Part shown: positions 32,877 to 41,853 of the stretch, piece by piece
Layout of the letters: every line of letters begins with the position of its first letter
Position numbering within the stretch: position 1 is the first letter of the stretch
Assembly (NCBI RefSeq): GCF_036503815.1
Contig: NZ_AP027764.1
Span: 4,650,001 to 4,714,000, forward strand
DNA from: Escherichia coli
GTDB lineage: Bacteria; Pseudomonadota; Gammaproteobacteria; Enterobacterales; Enterobacteriaceae
Length of the DNA: 64,000 nucleotides
Direction of reading: 5' to 3'
The notes under the pieces: generated by a model
Databases searched by the model: none
Told to the model about the DNA's origin: nothing
What the model saw: the letters and a program-made list of their open reading frames with translations, nothing else
Translations under genes and position numbers: made by a program

Positions 32877-34277
32877 ATGCCACATTCCTACGATTACGAT
32901 GCCATAGTAATAGGTTCCGGCCCCGGCGGCGAAGGCGCTGCAATGGGCCTGGTTAAGCAAGGTGCGCGCGTCGCAGTTATCGAGCGTTATCAAAATGTTG
33001 GCGGCGGTTGCACCCACTGGGGCACCATCCCGTCGAAAGCTCTCCGTCACGCCGTCAGCCGCATTATAGAATTCAATCAAAACCCACTTTACAGCGACCA
33101 TTCGCGACTGCTCCGCTCTTCTTTTGCCGATATCCTTAACCATGCCGATAACGTGATTAATCAACAAACGCGCATGCGTCAGGGATTTTACGAACGTAAT
33201 CACTGTGAAATATTGCAGGGGAACGCTCGCTTTGTTGACGAGCATACGTTGGCGCTGGATTGCCCGGACGGCAGCGTCGAAACACTAACCGCTGAAAAAT
33301 TTGTTATTGCCTGTGGTTCTCGCCCTTATCATCCAACAGATGTTGATTTCACCCATCCACGCATTTACGACAGCGACTCAATTCTTAGCATGCACCACGA
33401 ACCGCGCCATGTACTTATCTATGGTGCTGGAGTGATCGGCTGCGAATATGCGTCGATCTTCCGCGGTATGGATGTAAAAGTAGATCTGATCAACACCCGC
33501 GATCGTCTGCTGGCGTTTCTCGATCAAGAGATGTCAGATTCTCTCTCCTATCACTTCTGGAACAGTGGTGTAGTGATTCGTCACAACGAAGAGTACGAGA
33601 AGATCGAAGGCTGTGACGACGGTGTGATCATGCATCTGAAGTCGGGTAAAAAACTGAAAGCTGACTGTCTGCTCTATGCCAACGGTCGCACCGGTAATAC
33701 CGATTCGCTGGCGTTACAGAACATTGGGCTGGAAACTGACAGTCGCGGACAGCTGAAGGTCAACAGCATGTATCAGACCGCGCAGCCGCACGTTTACGCG
33801 GTGGGCGACGTGATTGGTTATCCGAGCCTGGCGTCGGCAGCCTATGACCAGGGGCGTATTGCCGCACAGGCGCTGGTGAAAGGAGAAGCCACCGCACATC
33901 TGATTGAAGATATCCCTACCGGTATTTACACCATTCCGGAAATCAGCTCTGTGGGCAAAACCGAACAGCAGCTGACCGCGATGAAAGTGCCATATGAAGT
34001 GGGCCGCGCCCAGTTCAAACATCTGGCACGCGCACAAATCGTCGGCATGAACGTGGGCACGCTGAAAATTTTGTTCCATCGGGAAACAAAAGAGATTCTG
34101 GGCATTCACTGCTTTGGCGAGCGCGCTGCCGAAATTATTCATATCGGTCAGGCGATTATGGAACAGAAAGGTGGCGGCAACACTATTGAGTACTTCGTCA
34201 ACACCACCTTTAACTACCCGACGATGGCGGAAGCCTATCGGGTAGCCGCGTTAAACGGTTTAAACCGCCTGTTTTAA
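32877..34277 (+). CDS. sthA: Soluble pyridine nucleotide transhydrogenase SthA
   Basis: FAD flavoprotein that moves hydride from NADPH to NAD+, balancing the NADPH pool. 466 residues. FAD-binding GSGPGGEG is at 13-20 and the NAD(P)-binding GAGVIGCEYA in the middle. It belongs to the disulfide-reductase family, but the usual second redox cysteine is replaced: C45-THWG-T50, so no active disulfide forms, a hallmark of this enzyme. It converges on oxyR and the coding 3' ends overlap by 18 bp. Confidence 0.98.
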   Translation: MPHSYDYDAIVIGSGPGGEGAAMGLVKQGARVAVIERYQNVGGGCTHWGTIPSKALRHAVSRIIEFNQNPLYSDHSRLLRSSFADILNHADNVINQQTRMRQGFYERNHCEILQGNARFVDEHTLALDCPDGSVETLTAEKFVIACGSRPYHPTDVDFTHPRIYDSDSILSMHHEPRHVLIYGAGVIGCEYASIFRGMDVKVDLINTRDRLLAFLDQEMSDSLSYHFWNSGVVIRHNEEYEKIEGCDDGVIMHLKSGKKLKADCLLYANGRTGNTDSLALQNIGLETDSRGQLKVNSMYQTAQPHVYAVGDVIGYPSLASAAYDQGRIAAQALVKGEATAHLIEDIPTGIYTIPEISSVGKTEQQLTAMKVPYEVGRAQFKHLARAQIVGMNVGTLKILFHRETKEILGIHCFGERAAEIIHIGQAIMEQKGGGNTIEYFVNTTFNYPTMAEAYRVAALNGLNRLF

Positions 34278-35177
34278 CACTTTATCGAAATGGCCATCCA
34301 TTCTTGCGCGGATGGCCTCTGCCAGCTGCTCATAGCGGCTGCGCAGCGGTGAGCCCGGACGATAAACCAGGCCAATAGTGCGGCGTGGTTCCGGCTTAAT
34401 ACACGGCAAATAAACAACCCCATCGCGTTTGCGCTCCGGCGGCACAGCCAGTGCAGGCAGTAAAGTGATCCCGCTACCTGCCGCCACCATGTTGCGCAGA
34501 GTTTCCAGGCTGGTCGCGCGGAAGTGTGTATCTTCATCCGCCCCGGCTTCAAAGCAGAACCCCATTGCCTGATCGCGCAAACAGTGACCATCTTCCAGCA
34601 TCAGCAGTTTTTCCCCTGCCAGATCGGCCATCGGTACGCATTCGCGGTTCGCCCACGGGTGATCTTCATAGATAGCCAGCAACATTGGCTCATCAAACAA
34701 CGGCACTTCAATGAATGCTTCGCTCTCTTTCACCAGCGCGAGGATCACGCAATCGAGTTTGCCGCTGTCCAGTTGCGCCAGTAACTGGTGGGTCTGTGCT
34801 TCATGCAGATACATTTCCAGCTTTGGAAAGGTCTGGTGCAGCATCGGGATAATATGCGGTAACAGGTAAGGCCCAACCGTGGGAATCAAACCAATATGCA
34901 GCGGTCCGGACATCGTCTCACCCTGCTGGCTTGCCATCTCTTTAAGGACTTTCACCTCACGCAGCACGGTACGCGCCTGATCCACCAGCAGCATTCCCGC
35001 CTGGGTGAATAACACTTTACGGCTGGTCCGCTCCAGCAACATCACACCCAGCTCATCTTCCAGCTTACGAATTTGCCCGCTAAGCGTCGGCTGGCTAACG
35101 TGGCAGGAATCTGCCGCACGCCGAAAATGGCGGTGTTCAGCCAATGCCACCAGGTACTCAAGATCACGAATATTCAT
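34260..35177 (-). CDS. oxyR: Hydrogen peroxide sensor-regulator OxyR
   Basis: LysR-type regulator of 305 residues that turns on katG, ahpCF, dps and oxyS when oxidised by H2O2. The N-terminal helix-turn-helix (FRRAADSCHVSQPTLSGQI, about 18-36) and the regulatory domain with redox cysteines C199 (DGHC) and C208 (GFC) are intact. The ATG at 35177 is the family start; an in-frame start ten codons upstream is disregarded. It is divergent from oxyS, and two of its targets, oxyS and katG, are in this window. Confidence 0.98.
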   Translation of the reverse strand: MNIRDLEYLVALAEHRHFRRAADSCHVSQPTLSGQIRKLEDELGVMLLERTSRKVLFTQAGMLLVDQARTVLREVKVLKEMASQQGETMSGPLHIGLIPTVGPYLLPHIIPMLHQTFPKLEMYLHEAQTHQLLAQLDSGKLDCVILALVKESEAFIEVPLFDEPMLLAIYEDHPWANRECVPMADLAGEKLLMLEDGHCLRDQAMGFCFEAGADEDTHFRATSLETLRNMVAAGSGITLLPALAVPPERKRDGVVYLPCIKPEPRRTIGLVYRPGSPLRSRYEQLAEAIRARMDGHFDKVLKQAV

Positions 35178-35272
35178 TATCCATCCTCCATCGCCACGAT
35201 AGTTCATGGCGATAGGTAGAATAGCAATGAACGATTATCCCTATCAAGCATTCTGACTGATAATTGCTCACA
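35178..35272. promoter_or_regulatory. oxyR-oxyS divergent control region
   Basis: 95 bp between the two genes. Repeated ATAG/CTAT-type quarter sites at about ten-base spacing (for example GATAGTT at 35199, GATAGG at 35211, AATAGC at 35220, CCTATC at 35239) fit the OxyR consensus. In E. coli OxyR represses its own gene and activates oxyS from here. Confidence 0.75.
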
Positions 35273-35381
35273 GAAACGGAGCGGCACCTCTTTAACCCTT
35301 GAAGTCACTGCCCGTTTCGAGAGTTTCTCAACTCGAATAACTAAAGCCAACGTGAACTTTTGCGGATCTCCAGGATCCGCT
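35273..35381 (+). ncRNA. oxyS: OxyS small regulatory RNA
   Basis: Peroxide-induced Hfq-dependent sRNA that represses fhlA, rpoS and others. It starts GAAACGGAGCGGCACC and ends in the strong terminator GCGGATCTCCAGGATCCGC followed by eight T residues. The first hairpin (GAAACGG with CCGTTTC) and the kissing-loop segments are preserved. The run after CACCTC has three T residues; I recall four in K-12, so this copy may be one base shorter near a region used for fhlA pairing. Confidence 0.93.
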
Positions 35382-35427
35382 TTTTTTTATTCTACAGGCC
35401 CACAGCAAGAGAGCCTGATAGTAACAG

Positions 35428-36711
35428 TTACTCAATCCGATCTTTGACAATAAAGAAGTAACACAGCGCCCCGGTGAACGTCACACAGGCCGCGATAACC
35501 AGCGCCAGATTAAACGAGTGCGTGGTATCCACTACCCAACCGGTTACGATCGGAGCAAAGGAAGCAAAAACAAAACTGCCAAAGTTTTGAATCCCGGCGA
35601 TGGAAGCCACTTTTGTTTCTGACACCATCACCTGCACCAGTCCCCATGCAGATGTTCCCGCGAAATGCACGCAGAAGAGCGCCATTGAGATAAACGCTAC
35701 AGCCTGGGCTGGCGAGGAGGATTGCACGACCAGCAACGTGCCTAATGCCGACATCATCAAACCGCAGACAATAGCCGTTTTACGCGTCTTCGCCAGGTCG
35801 TAGCCTTTTTTCGCCAGCCGATCGACAACAATACCGTTAACCCACATCCCGACCGCCGCCGCGAGGAAAGGAATCGCCGCCACCCAACCGGTTTTCGCCA
35901 GACTGAAGCCTTGCTCGGCTTGTAAATAACCGGGTAACCACGCGATGTAGAGCCAACCGGTATAATTGACGCCAGAGAAACCTAAAATCATCCCCCAGGT
36001 TGTCCGATGCTTAAACAGCGCCAGCCACTCGCTAAATTGTAATTGTGGACGCGGTTTAACCGGCGCGGAGAGATAGGTCCGTTCTTCGTCGGTCAGGACA
36101 AACTGCGCCCGGTTGCGATACCACGCGTACCAACAGATCCCAACCAGAATCCCCGCCACGCCGATGATGACGAACATTGCCCGCCAGCCCCATGCCAGCT
36201 GCATCAATACAAGAGCAGGAGGCGCAATAGCCTGACCGATAACGGTAGATGAGTTAAAAATCCCCAGCGCCGTACCGCGTTCTTTTTGCGCATACCAGTC
36301 GGTGATCGACTTTACTCCCGCAGGCATAAATGGCGCTTCGCCAATACCCAGACCGATACGCATTAAAATAAAGTGGCTAAAAGAATTAACCATTCCTGTT
36401 AATGCCTGCATTAATGACCAGAATATTAAGCCTGCACCTAAAACTATTCGTGGGCCAAAGCGGTCTAGCAAAATACCGGAAGGGAGTTGTGAAAAACCAT
36501 AAGACAGAGAAAATGCAGAAAGCAAAACGCCAAATTCTGTCGCCGATAATCCTAACTCGCCACGAATCGCTTCGCCTGCCACGCTCAATGACGAACGGTC
36601 GAGGAAATTAACGATCCCCGCCATAAATAATAAAACCAGCGTTACTGTCTGAATACGACGAATCCGTTGCGGTTTATTACCCGCAACACTGGTTGACACA
36701 TCAACGTCCAT
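35428..36711 (-). CDS. MFS transporter, anion:cation symporter (hexonate/hexuronate) family
   Basis: Probable inner-membrane importer of a sugar acid driven by protons. 427 residues with about 12 hydrophobic segments. The family signature after helix 2/3, LLDRFGPRIVLG, and the helix 1 motif NFLDRSSLSVA resemble GudP, GarP, DgoT and ExuT relatives (ACS family). The start at ATG 36711 has AAGGAG seven bases upstream; an in-frame start eight codons earlier lacks such a site. It follows the mannonate-dehydratase-like gene by 66 bp on the same strand and should be its partner. This gene pair is not at this place in K-12. The exact substrate cannot be told from the sequence. Confidence 0.88.
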   Translation of the reverse strand: MDVDVSTSVAGNKPQRIRRIQTVTLVLLFMAGIVNFLDRSSLSVAGEAIRGELGLSATEFGVLLSAFSLSYGFSQLPSGILLDRFGPRIVLGAGLIFWSLMQALTGMVNSFSHFILMRIGLGIGEAPFMPAGVKSITDWYAQKERGTALGIFNSSTVIGQAIAPPALVLMQLAWGWRAMFVIIGVAGILVGICWYAWYRNRAQFVLTDEERTYLSAPVKPRPQLQFSEWLALFKHRTTWGMILGFSGVNYTGWLYIAWLPGYLQAEQGFSLAKTGWVAAIPFLAAAVGMWVNGIVVDRLAKKGYDLAKTRKTAIVCGLMMSALGTLLVVQSSSPAQAVAFISMALFCVHFAGTSAWGLVQVMVSETKVASIAGIQNFGSFVFASFAPIVTGWVVDTTHSFNLALVIAACVTFTGALCYFFIVKDRIE

Positions 36712-36777
36712 TTTTAGCTCCTTGAGCGGAATCAATCGATTTGCTGACTATTCAGAAAATAATTAAGCGAACCGTTA

Positions 36778-37992
36778 TTACCAGTTCCACAATGTGCCAT
36801 CTTCCAGTCGTGCGACGGGGAGATACGCCGGGTCATACGGATATTTCGCCGCCAGTTTCTCATCGAAAGAAATACCCAGCCCCGGTTCATCGCCTGGGTG
36901 CATATAACCTTCATCGAAGCGCCAGCTGTGCGGGAAGACTTCAAGCATTTGTTCGGAATAGCCCATGTACTCCTGAACACCAAAGTTTGGCACCCAGAGG
37001 TCAAAATGCAGCGCCGCCGCATGACAAACAGGCGATAAATCTGAAGGGCCATGCGAACCGGTACGTACCTGATAAAGCGATGCAAAATCGGCAATCCGTC
37101 GCATCCCGGTAATGCCGCCTGCATGGGTAATCGTCGTGCGAATATAGTCAATCAGCTGCTCTTCGATTAACTGCTTGCAGTCCCAGATACTGTTAAACAC
37201 TTCACCGACCGCAATCGGCGTCACAGTATGCTGGCGAATCAGACGAAAACATTCCTGGTTCTCGGCAGGCGTCGGATCTTCCATCCAGAACAGGCGGTAA
37301 TCCTCAATGCTCTTCCCAAAGCGCGCCGCTTCGATAGGAGTCAGGCGATGGTGCATGTCATGCAACAGATGTTCGTTAAAACCGAACTTATTACGCACCG
37401 CTTCAAATAACTTCGGTGTAAAATCGAGATACTTTTCTGAAGACCACAACTGCTCTTCCGGCCACAGGCCTTTGGTTGCCGGTTCATACGCCAGTCCTTT
37501 GCCCTTCGCCAGGCCATAAGTGGTTTGCATACCCGGTACACCGCACTGCACACGAATCGCCTTAAAGCCCATCTGCTGGTGCTTTGCATAGTCTTCAAGG
37601 ACTTCATCAATCGTGCGCCCGGTGGTGTGGCAATAAACCATCACGCCTTCACGAGAAGCCCCACCAAGCAGTTGATACAATGGCATATTTGCCGCTTTGG
37701 CTTTGATATCCCACAACGCCATATCAATGGCAGAAATGGCCGACATCGTGACGGGGCCACGTCGCCAGTAAGCACCTTTATAAAAGAATTGCCAGATATC
37801 TTCGATACGGCTGGCATCGCGGCCAATTAATTGTGGACAAAGATGATCTTTCAGATAAGAAGCGACCGACAATTCGCGACCATTTAATGTGGCATCTCCC
37901 AATCCACAAAGTCCGCTTGCAGTGGTTATTTTAAGCGTAACGAAATTACGTCCTGGGCAAGTAACAAAAACATCTGCAGCAATAATTTTCAT
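36778..37992 (-). CDS. Enolase-superfamily sugar-acid dehydratase, ManD/RspA type
   Basis: 404-residue member of the mannonate dehydratase subgroup, very close to E. coli RspA from memory. Expected reaction: removal of water from D-mannonate (or D-gluconate) to give 2-keto-3-deoxy-D-gluconate. ManD residues seen: R147, Y159, metal ligands D212, E238 and E264, H214, and H314 in GSHGPSD; the C-terminal WVPNFGVQEYMG segment also matches. Start at ATG 37992 with GGAG upstream; a longer frame to 38088 is disregarded. It is the first gene of a two-gene unit with the MFS transporter. Some ManD-subgroup proteins, RspA among them, have low activity, so function should be treated as probable. Confidence 0.88.
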   Translation of the reverse strand: MKIIAADVFVTCPGRNFVTLKITTASGLCGLGDATLNGRELSVASYLKDHLCPQLIGRDASRIEDIWQFFYKGAYWRRGPVTMSAISAIDMALWDIKAKAANMPLYQLLGGASREGVMVYCHTTGRTIDEVLEDYAKHQQMGFKAIRVQCGVPGMQTTYGLAKGKGLAYEPATKGLWPEEQLWSSEKYLDFTPKLFEAVRNKFGFNEHLLHDMHHRLTPIEAARFGKSIEDYRLFWMEDPTPAENQECFRLIRQHTVTPIAVGEVFNSIWDCKQLIEEQLIDYIRTTITHAGGITGMRRIADFASLYQVRTGSHGPSDLSPVCHAAALHFDLWVPNFGVQEYMGYSEQMLEVFPHSWRFDEGYMHPGDEPGLGISFDEKLAAKYPYDPAYLPVARLEDGTLWNW

Positions 37993-38444
37993 TATTGCAA
38001 TCTCCTGTGTTGTAAATAGACGCTTCAAACTTAATTTTACGCCTACTACCATACAAGAGAGAAAGAGCGATTGTTCAACCGTGATCACATTAAAAATAAA
38101 AATTTCCGCCGAGGAGAAAAAAACCCCTCAAAAACCACCTGAATAATTAACCATCATCGTTAAAACAACACATTAAATAATCACATAACAAACTCCATTA
38201 ATCATTAAAAATGAGCGCAGCAATAGAAATGAATTATATTCAATTAATTAAAATATGTATTGATTGATGTATTGAAAATATGATTTTCATGGGGAGAGTG
38301 AAGGTAAAGAAGACGCAAGAATAAAAAGGAATATGACAAATAATAGTTCTGGTTGGGCGTTAAATTTAAGGTCACCAGAATGCTGACAAATTTCTGCCTG
38401 AGGCAGTCCGCCTACGTAGTGTCGCTACTTTATAGGCGTGGTAA
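37993..38444. promoter_or_regulatory. AT-rich region upstream of the ManD-like gene
   Basis: About 450 bp with no gene, strongly A+T-rich (especially 38090-38350), which suggests H-NS binding. A palindrome GTGATCAC at 38081-38088 lies about 90 bp before the ManD-like start and could be part of an activator site; it is not a convincing CRP site. No adjacent regulator gene exists for the pair. Confidence 0.5.
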
Positions 38445-38465
38445 GCTCCCCATTTTCAGGGGAGC
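38445..38465 (-). terminator. Hairpin after argH
   Basis: GCTCCCC and GGGGAGC arms around ATTTTCA, 13 bp beyond the argH stop. The downstream T-run is short, so it may be a weak terminator or a 3'-end stabiliser of the argCBH message. Confidence 0.6.
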
Positions 38466-38477
38466 AATATAAACCAA

Positions 38478-39851
38478 TTACTCCAACCGCGCCTGCGCAA
38501 AAGCAATCGCCTGCGCCACCTGCTGCGGGGAGACGCCGCCTTTTGCTGCACGCTTGTCGAGGCACGATTGCAGCGACAGAATCGGATAGACATCTTCGCC
38601 AATCACCTGACTGAATTTCTGCAACTCACTGAGCGGCAGTTCTTCCAGCGGTTTGCCCTGACGAATGGCTTCCACCACCGCTTCACCCACAATATGGTGC
38701 GCCTCGCGGAACGGCACACCTTTCGCCACCAGGTAATCCGCCAGTTCAGTGGCGTTCGCATACCCCTGCTGCGCCGCTTCCTGGCAACGCGGACGTTTCA
38801 CCTGAATGCCGTCCAGCACCAGCGCCGCCATATGCAGGCAGTCCAGCCAGGTATCGAGCGCGTCGAACAGACCTTCTTTATCTTCCTGCATATCTTTGTT
38901 ATAGGCCAGCGGCAGACCTTTCAGCGTCATCATCATGCCAGTCAACGCGCCCTGAACACGACCGCATTTACCCCGAATCAGCTCCAGCGCATCCGGGTTT
39001 TTCTTCTGCGGCATTAATGATGAACCGGAAGTAACACGATCAGAAAGCTCCACAAAACCCGCTTCGCCAGTGTTAAAGAAAATCAGATCTTCGGCAAAAC
39101 GCGACAAATGCACCATACCGATAGCGGCGGCAGAAAGCAGTTCCAGCACGTGGTCGCGGTCAGAAACGCTGTCGAGACTGTTACGGGACGCCGAGGCAAA
39201 GCCCAGCCAGCCTGCTAACTGTTCACGGTCGATTTCATAGGCCGTTCCCGCCAGTGCGCCACAGCCTAACGGGCTGACATCCAGACGCTTAAGCGCATCC
39301 TGCAAACGGCTTTCATCACGCGCCAGCATCTCAACATAGGCCAGGCACCAGTGCGCGAACGTCACCGGCTGGGCGCGTTGCAGGTGAGTGTAACCAGGCA
39401 TTACCGCGTCCTGATTATTCTGCGCGGTCTCGACCAGAGCGGATTGTAACTGTCGGTTAGCCGTCAGCAACTCGCTAACGGTATCCTTGCACCACAGTTT
39501 CAGGTCAGTCGCTACCTGATCATTACGGCTACGCCCGGTATGCAATTTTTTGCCTAACTGGCCCACTTTGTCGATCAGTTTGCCTTCCACCCAGCTATGG
39601 ATATCTTCGGCGTCGCTTTCAAGAATTTGTTGTGGCCTGGCGCGAACATCTTCCAGCAGCACATTGAGCGCCTCTTCCAGTTGCACCTGTTCTTCTGCGG
39701 TTAACACGCCTACCGTTACCAGCGCTTTGGACCAGGCCACAGAGCCAACAATATCCTGCTCCGCCAGACGGTAATCAAAGCGCAGTGAGTCGTTGAATTG
39801 TTTAAACCGTTGATCTGCTGCCTGGGTAAAACGCCCGCCCCAAAGTGCCAT
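38478..39851 (-). CDS. argH: Argininosuccinate lyase ArgH
   Basis: Last step of arginine synthesis: splits argininosuccinate into arginine and fumarate. 457 residues; the superfamily signature GSSLMPQKKNPD with the catalytic serine is present, as are TGRSRNDQVAT and the HTHLQ-like YTHLQRAQP segments. It lies 60 bp after argB and ends the argCBH transcript. In K-12 the next gene on this side is oxyR; here the ManD-MFS pair intervenes. Confidence 0.98.
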   Translation of the reverse strand: MALWGGRFTQAADQRFKQFNDSLRFDYRLAEQDIVGSVAWSKALVTVGVLTAEEQVQLEEALNVLLEDVRARPQQILESDAEDIHSWVEGKLIDKVGQLGKKLHTGRSRNDQVATDLKLWCKDTVSELLTANRQLQSALVETAQNNQDAVMPGYTHLQRAQPVTFAHWCLAYVEMLARDESRLQDALKRLDVSPLGCGALAGTAYEIDREQLAGWLGFASASRNSLDSVSDRDHVLELLSAAAIGMVHLSRFAEDLIFFNTGEAGFVELSDRVTSGSSLMPQKKNPDALELIRGKCGRVQGALTGMMMTLKGLPLAYNKDMQEDKEGLFDALDTWLDCLHMAALVLDGIQVKRPRCQEAAQQGYANATELADYLVAKGVPFREAHHIVGEAVVEAIRQGKPLEELPLSELQKFSQVIGEDVYPILSLQSCLDKRAAKGGVSPQQVAQAIAFAQARLE

Positions 39852-39911
39852 AACTCTGTTTCCTTATTTTGAAATTCAATGCCAGAAAGCTACGTCTCCG
39901 GCCAACAAAAC

Positions 39912-40688
39912 TTAAGCTAAAATCCGCGTACCCATCGGCATACCGTTAAACAGTGCCGGAAGTTGTTCCGCATGACGCCAGGAGGCGATATCTACCGGGC
40001 GACCCAGCGTGCGCGCAGCGTCCAGCGCCGCGTTCACTTTCACTATCATGCCGTCAGTAATAATGCCCTGCTCAATCAGTTGTTCTGCTTTCGCTGCGGT
40101 CATTTCGGCAATACGTTGTCCTTTGCCGTCGAGAATACCGCTGACATCAGAGAGCAAAATCAGATCCGCGCCCAGCGTTGCCGCCAGCGCCGTCGCCGCC
40201 TGGTCAGCATTGACGTTCATCAGTTGCCCTTCGTCCGTTACGCCAATGGAGCTGACCACTGGTAGATAACCGTTTTCCAGCAACGTGTTGATAAGCTTAG
40301 GCGAACCTGGCTGCGCCAGTCCAACATGGCCTAACTCTTCATCGAGCTGGGTCACTTTTACGCTGTCGCCGTCACCGAGAAACAAACCTACGGCTGCAAT
40401 CTGATGTTTCTTCGCCCATGCCAGCAGGGTTTTATTTGCCGTTCCCGCCAGCGCTCCGGTGATAATGTCTATCTGATCCGCAGGCGTCACCCGCAGGCCG
40501 TTTTTCTTTTTCACCGGCAGATTCAGTCCTTTCATCAGCTCATCCACCACGCAGCCGCCGCCGTGGACAATCACCAGCGGACGCTGATGTGACTCGCGAT
40601 AATTCACCAGGGCGCTAAACAGACGTTCCAGCGCCTCTTCACTATCCAGCAGTACGCCGCCCAGTTTGATAATTAATGGATTCATCAT
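39912..40688 (-). CDS. argB: Acetylglutamate kinase ArgB
   Basis: Phosphorylates N-acetylglutamate, second step of arginine synthesis. 258 residues beginning MMNPLIIKLGG; glycine-rich IIKLGG and VHGGG loops and the C-terminal DGMIVKVNAAL ATP-site motif are intact. It is the short, N-acetylglutamate kinase form without the arginine-inhibited N-terminal helix, as usual in enterobacteria. It follows argC by 7 bp. Confidence 0.98.
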   Translation of the reverse strand: MMNPLIIKLGGVLLDSEEALERLFSALVNYRESHQRPLVIVHGGGCVVDELMKGLNLPVKKKNGLRVTPADQIDIITGALAGTANKTLLAWAKKHQIAAVGLFLGDGDSVKVTQLDEELGHVGLAQPGSPKLINTLLENGYLPVVSSIGVTDEGQLMNVNADQAATALAATLGADLILLSDVSGILDGKGQRIAEMTAAKAEQLIEQGIITDGMIVKVNAALDAARTLGRPVDIASWRHAEQLPALFNGMPMGTRILA

Positions 40689-40695
40689 TGCACCC

Positions 40696-41700
40696 CTAAA
40701 TAAGAGACTGCGTTTCCGCATAGCCGAAACGAATATTGGCGCACTGTACCGCTTGTGCTGCCGCGCCTTTCAATAAGTTGTCTTCGGTCGCCACAATAAT
40801 CAGATGTTCCCCCTGAACGGCAAAACCGATATCGCAGAACGGCAGCCCGACGACATTTTTCAGCGCCGGAACGCCTTTGTCATACAACCGTACCAGCGGT
40901 TTATGGGCATACGCCTGCTGTAACGCTTGCGCGACTTGCGCCTGGTTCACGCCAGGCTTCAGGCGGCAGGTAATGGTTTCGAGAATGCCGCGCGGGAAAT
41001 TGCCCAGATGCGGGGTAAAAATAACGTCAGCACCGAGATGCGTGGCGATCTCCGGCTGGTGGCGATGGGTAAAGACACCATACGGTTGCAGGCTAACTTC
41101 ACAAAAACTATTTGAAATCGCTGCCTTACGTCCTGCTCCGCTCACACCACTGGTGGCGTTGATAACCGGCCACTGATTGAGGTCAAGAAGATCGGCATCA
41201 ATCAACGGTTTCAGCGCCAATTGCGCCGCCGTCGGATAACAGCCAGGCACCGCAATTAAGTTCGCTTCTTTTAATTTATGACCGCACCACTCCGCCAGAC
41301 CGTAAGCTGCCTGTTCCAACAGTTCCGGGTATTGATGGCTAAAGCCGTAATATTTTTCATAGAAGGTGGCGTCGTTAACACGAAACGCGCCGGAAAGGTC
41401 GAACACCACACAGCCCGCTTCAAGAAATTGTGGCGCTAAATCGTGACTAACTTCATGGGCAGTAGCAAGAAACACCACGTCCACCCCTGGGCTAAACTCA
41501 CTGATATCCGACATCGGCTGCAACGGCAGATCAACGATGCCTTTTAGCTGCGGATGCAAATCGGAGATTAACTTTCCCGCATCATTGCTTTGCGCTGAAA
41601 CAGTCAAAGCGGTTATGTTCATATGCGGATGGCGATTTACATAGGTCACTAGCTCTGCGCCAGCGTAACCGCTGGCACCCACAATCAGCGTATTCAACAT
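40696..41700 (-). CDS. argC: N-acetyl-gamma-glutamyl-phosphate reductase ArgC
   Basis: NADPH-dependent third step of arginine synthesis, 334 residues. Rossmann motif GASGYAGAE at 8-16 and catalytic C154 in VPGCYPTAA are present. First gene of argCBH, transcribed leftward from the operator it shares with argE. Confidence 0.98.
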   Translation of the reverse strand: MLNTLIVGASGYAGAELVTYVNRHPHMNITALTVSAQSNDAGKLISDLHPQLKGIVDLPLQPMSDISEFSPGVDVVFLATAHEVSHDLAPQFLEAGCVVFDLSGAFRVNDATFYEKYYGFSHQYPELLEQAAYGLAEWCGHKLKEANLIAVPGCYPTAAQLALKPLIDADLLDLNQWPVINATSGVSGAGRKAAISNSFCEVSLQPYGVFTHRHQPEIATHLGADVIFTPHLGNFPRGILETITCRLKPGVNQAQVAQALQQAYAHKPLVRLYDKGVPALKNVVGLPFCDIGFAVQGEHLIIVATEDNLLKGAAAQAVQCANIRFGYAETQSLI

Positions 41701-41788
41701 CGGGGCTATTCACCTTCTTATGTCTGGTTGCCTGGTTAAACGTAAAACATTCACCTTACGGCTGGTGGGTTTTATTACGCTCAACGTT

Positions 41789-41827
41789 AGTGTATTTTTA
41801 TTCACAAATACTGCATGAATATTGATA
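41789..41827. promoter_or_regulatory. ArgR operator (two ARG boxes) between argC and argE
   Basis: Two adjacent imperfect palindromes with the ARG-box pattern, about 41789-41806 (GTGTATTTTTATTCAC core) and 41810-41827 (TGCATGAATATTGA core), 3 bp apart. In E. coli the arginine repressor bound here controls the face-to-face argE and argCBH promoters. Confidence 0.85.
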
Positions 41828-41853
41828 CTATCATGACCAGAGGTGTGTCAACA

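Noticed and set aside
38081..38088. CRP site upstream of the ManD-like gene
   Set aside because: GTGATCAC is a tight palindrome without the 6-bp spacer of the CRP consensus; other matches are poor.
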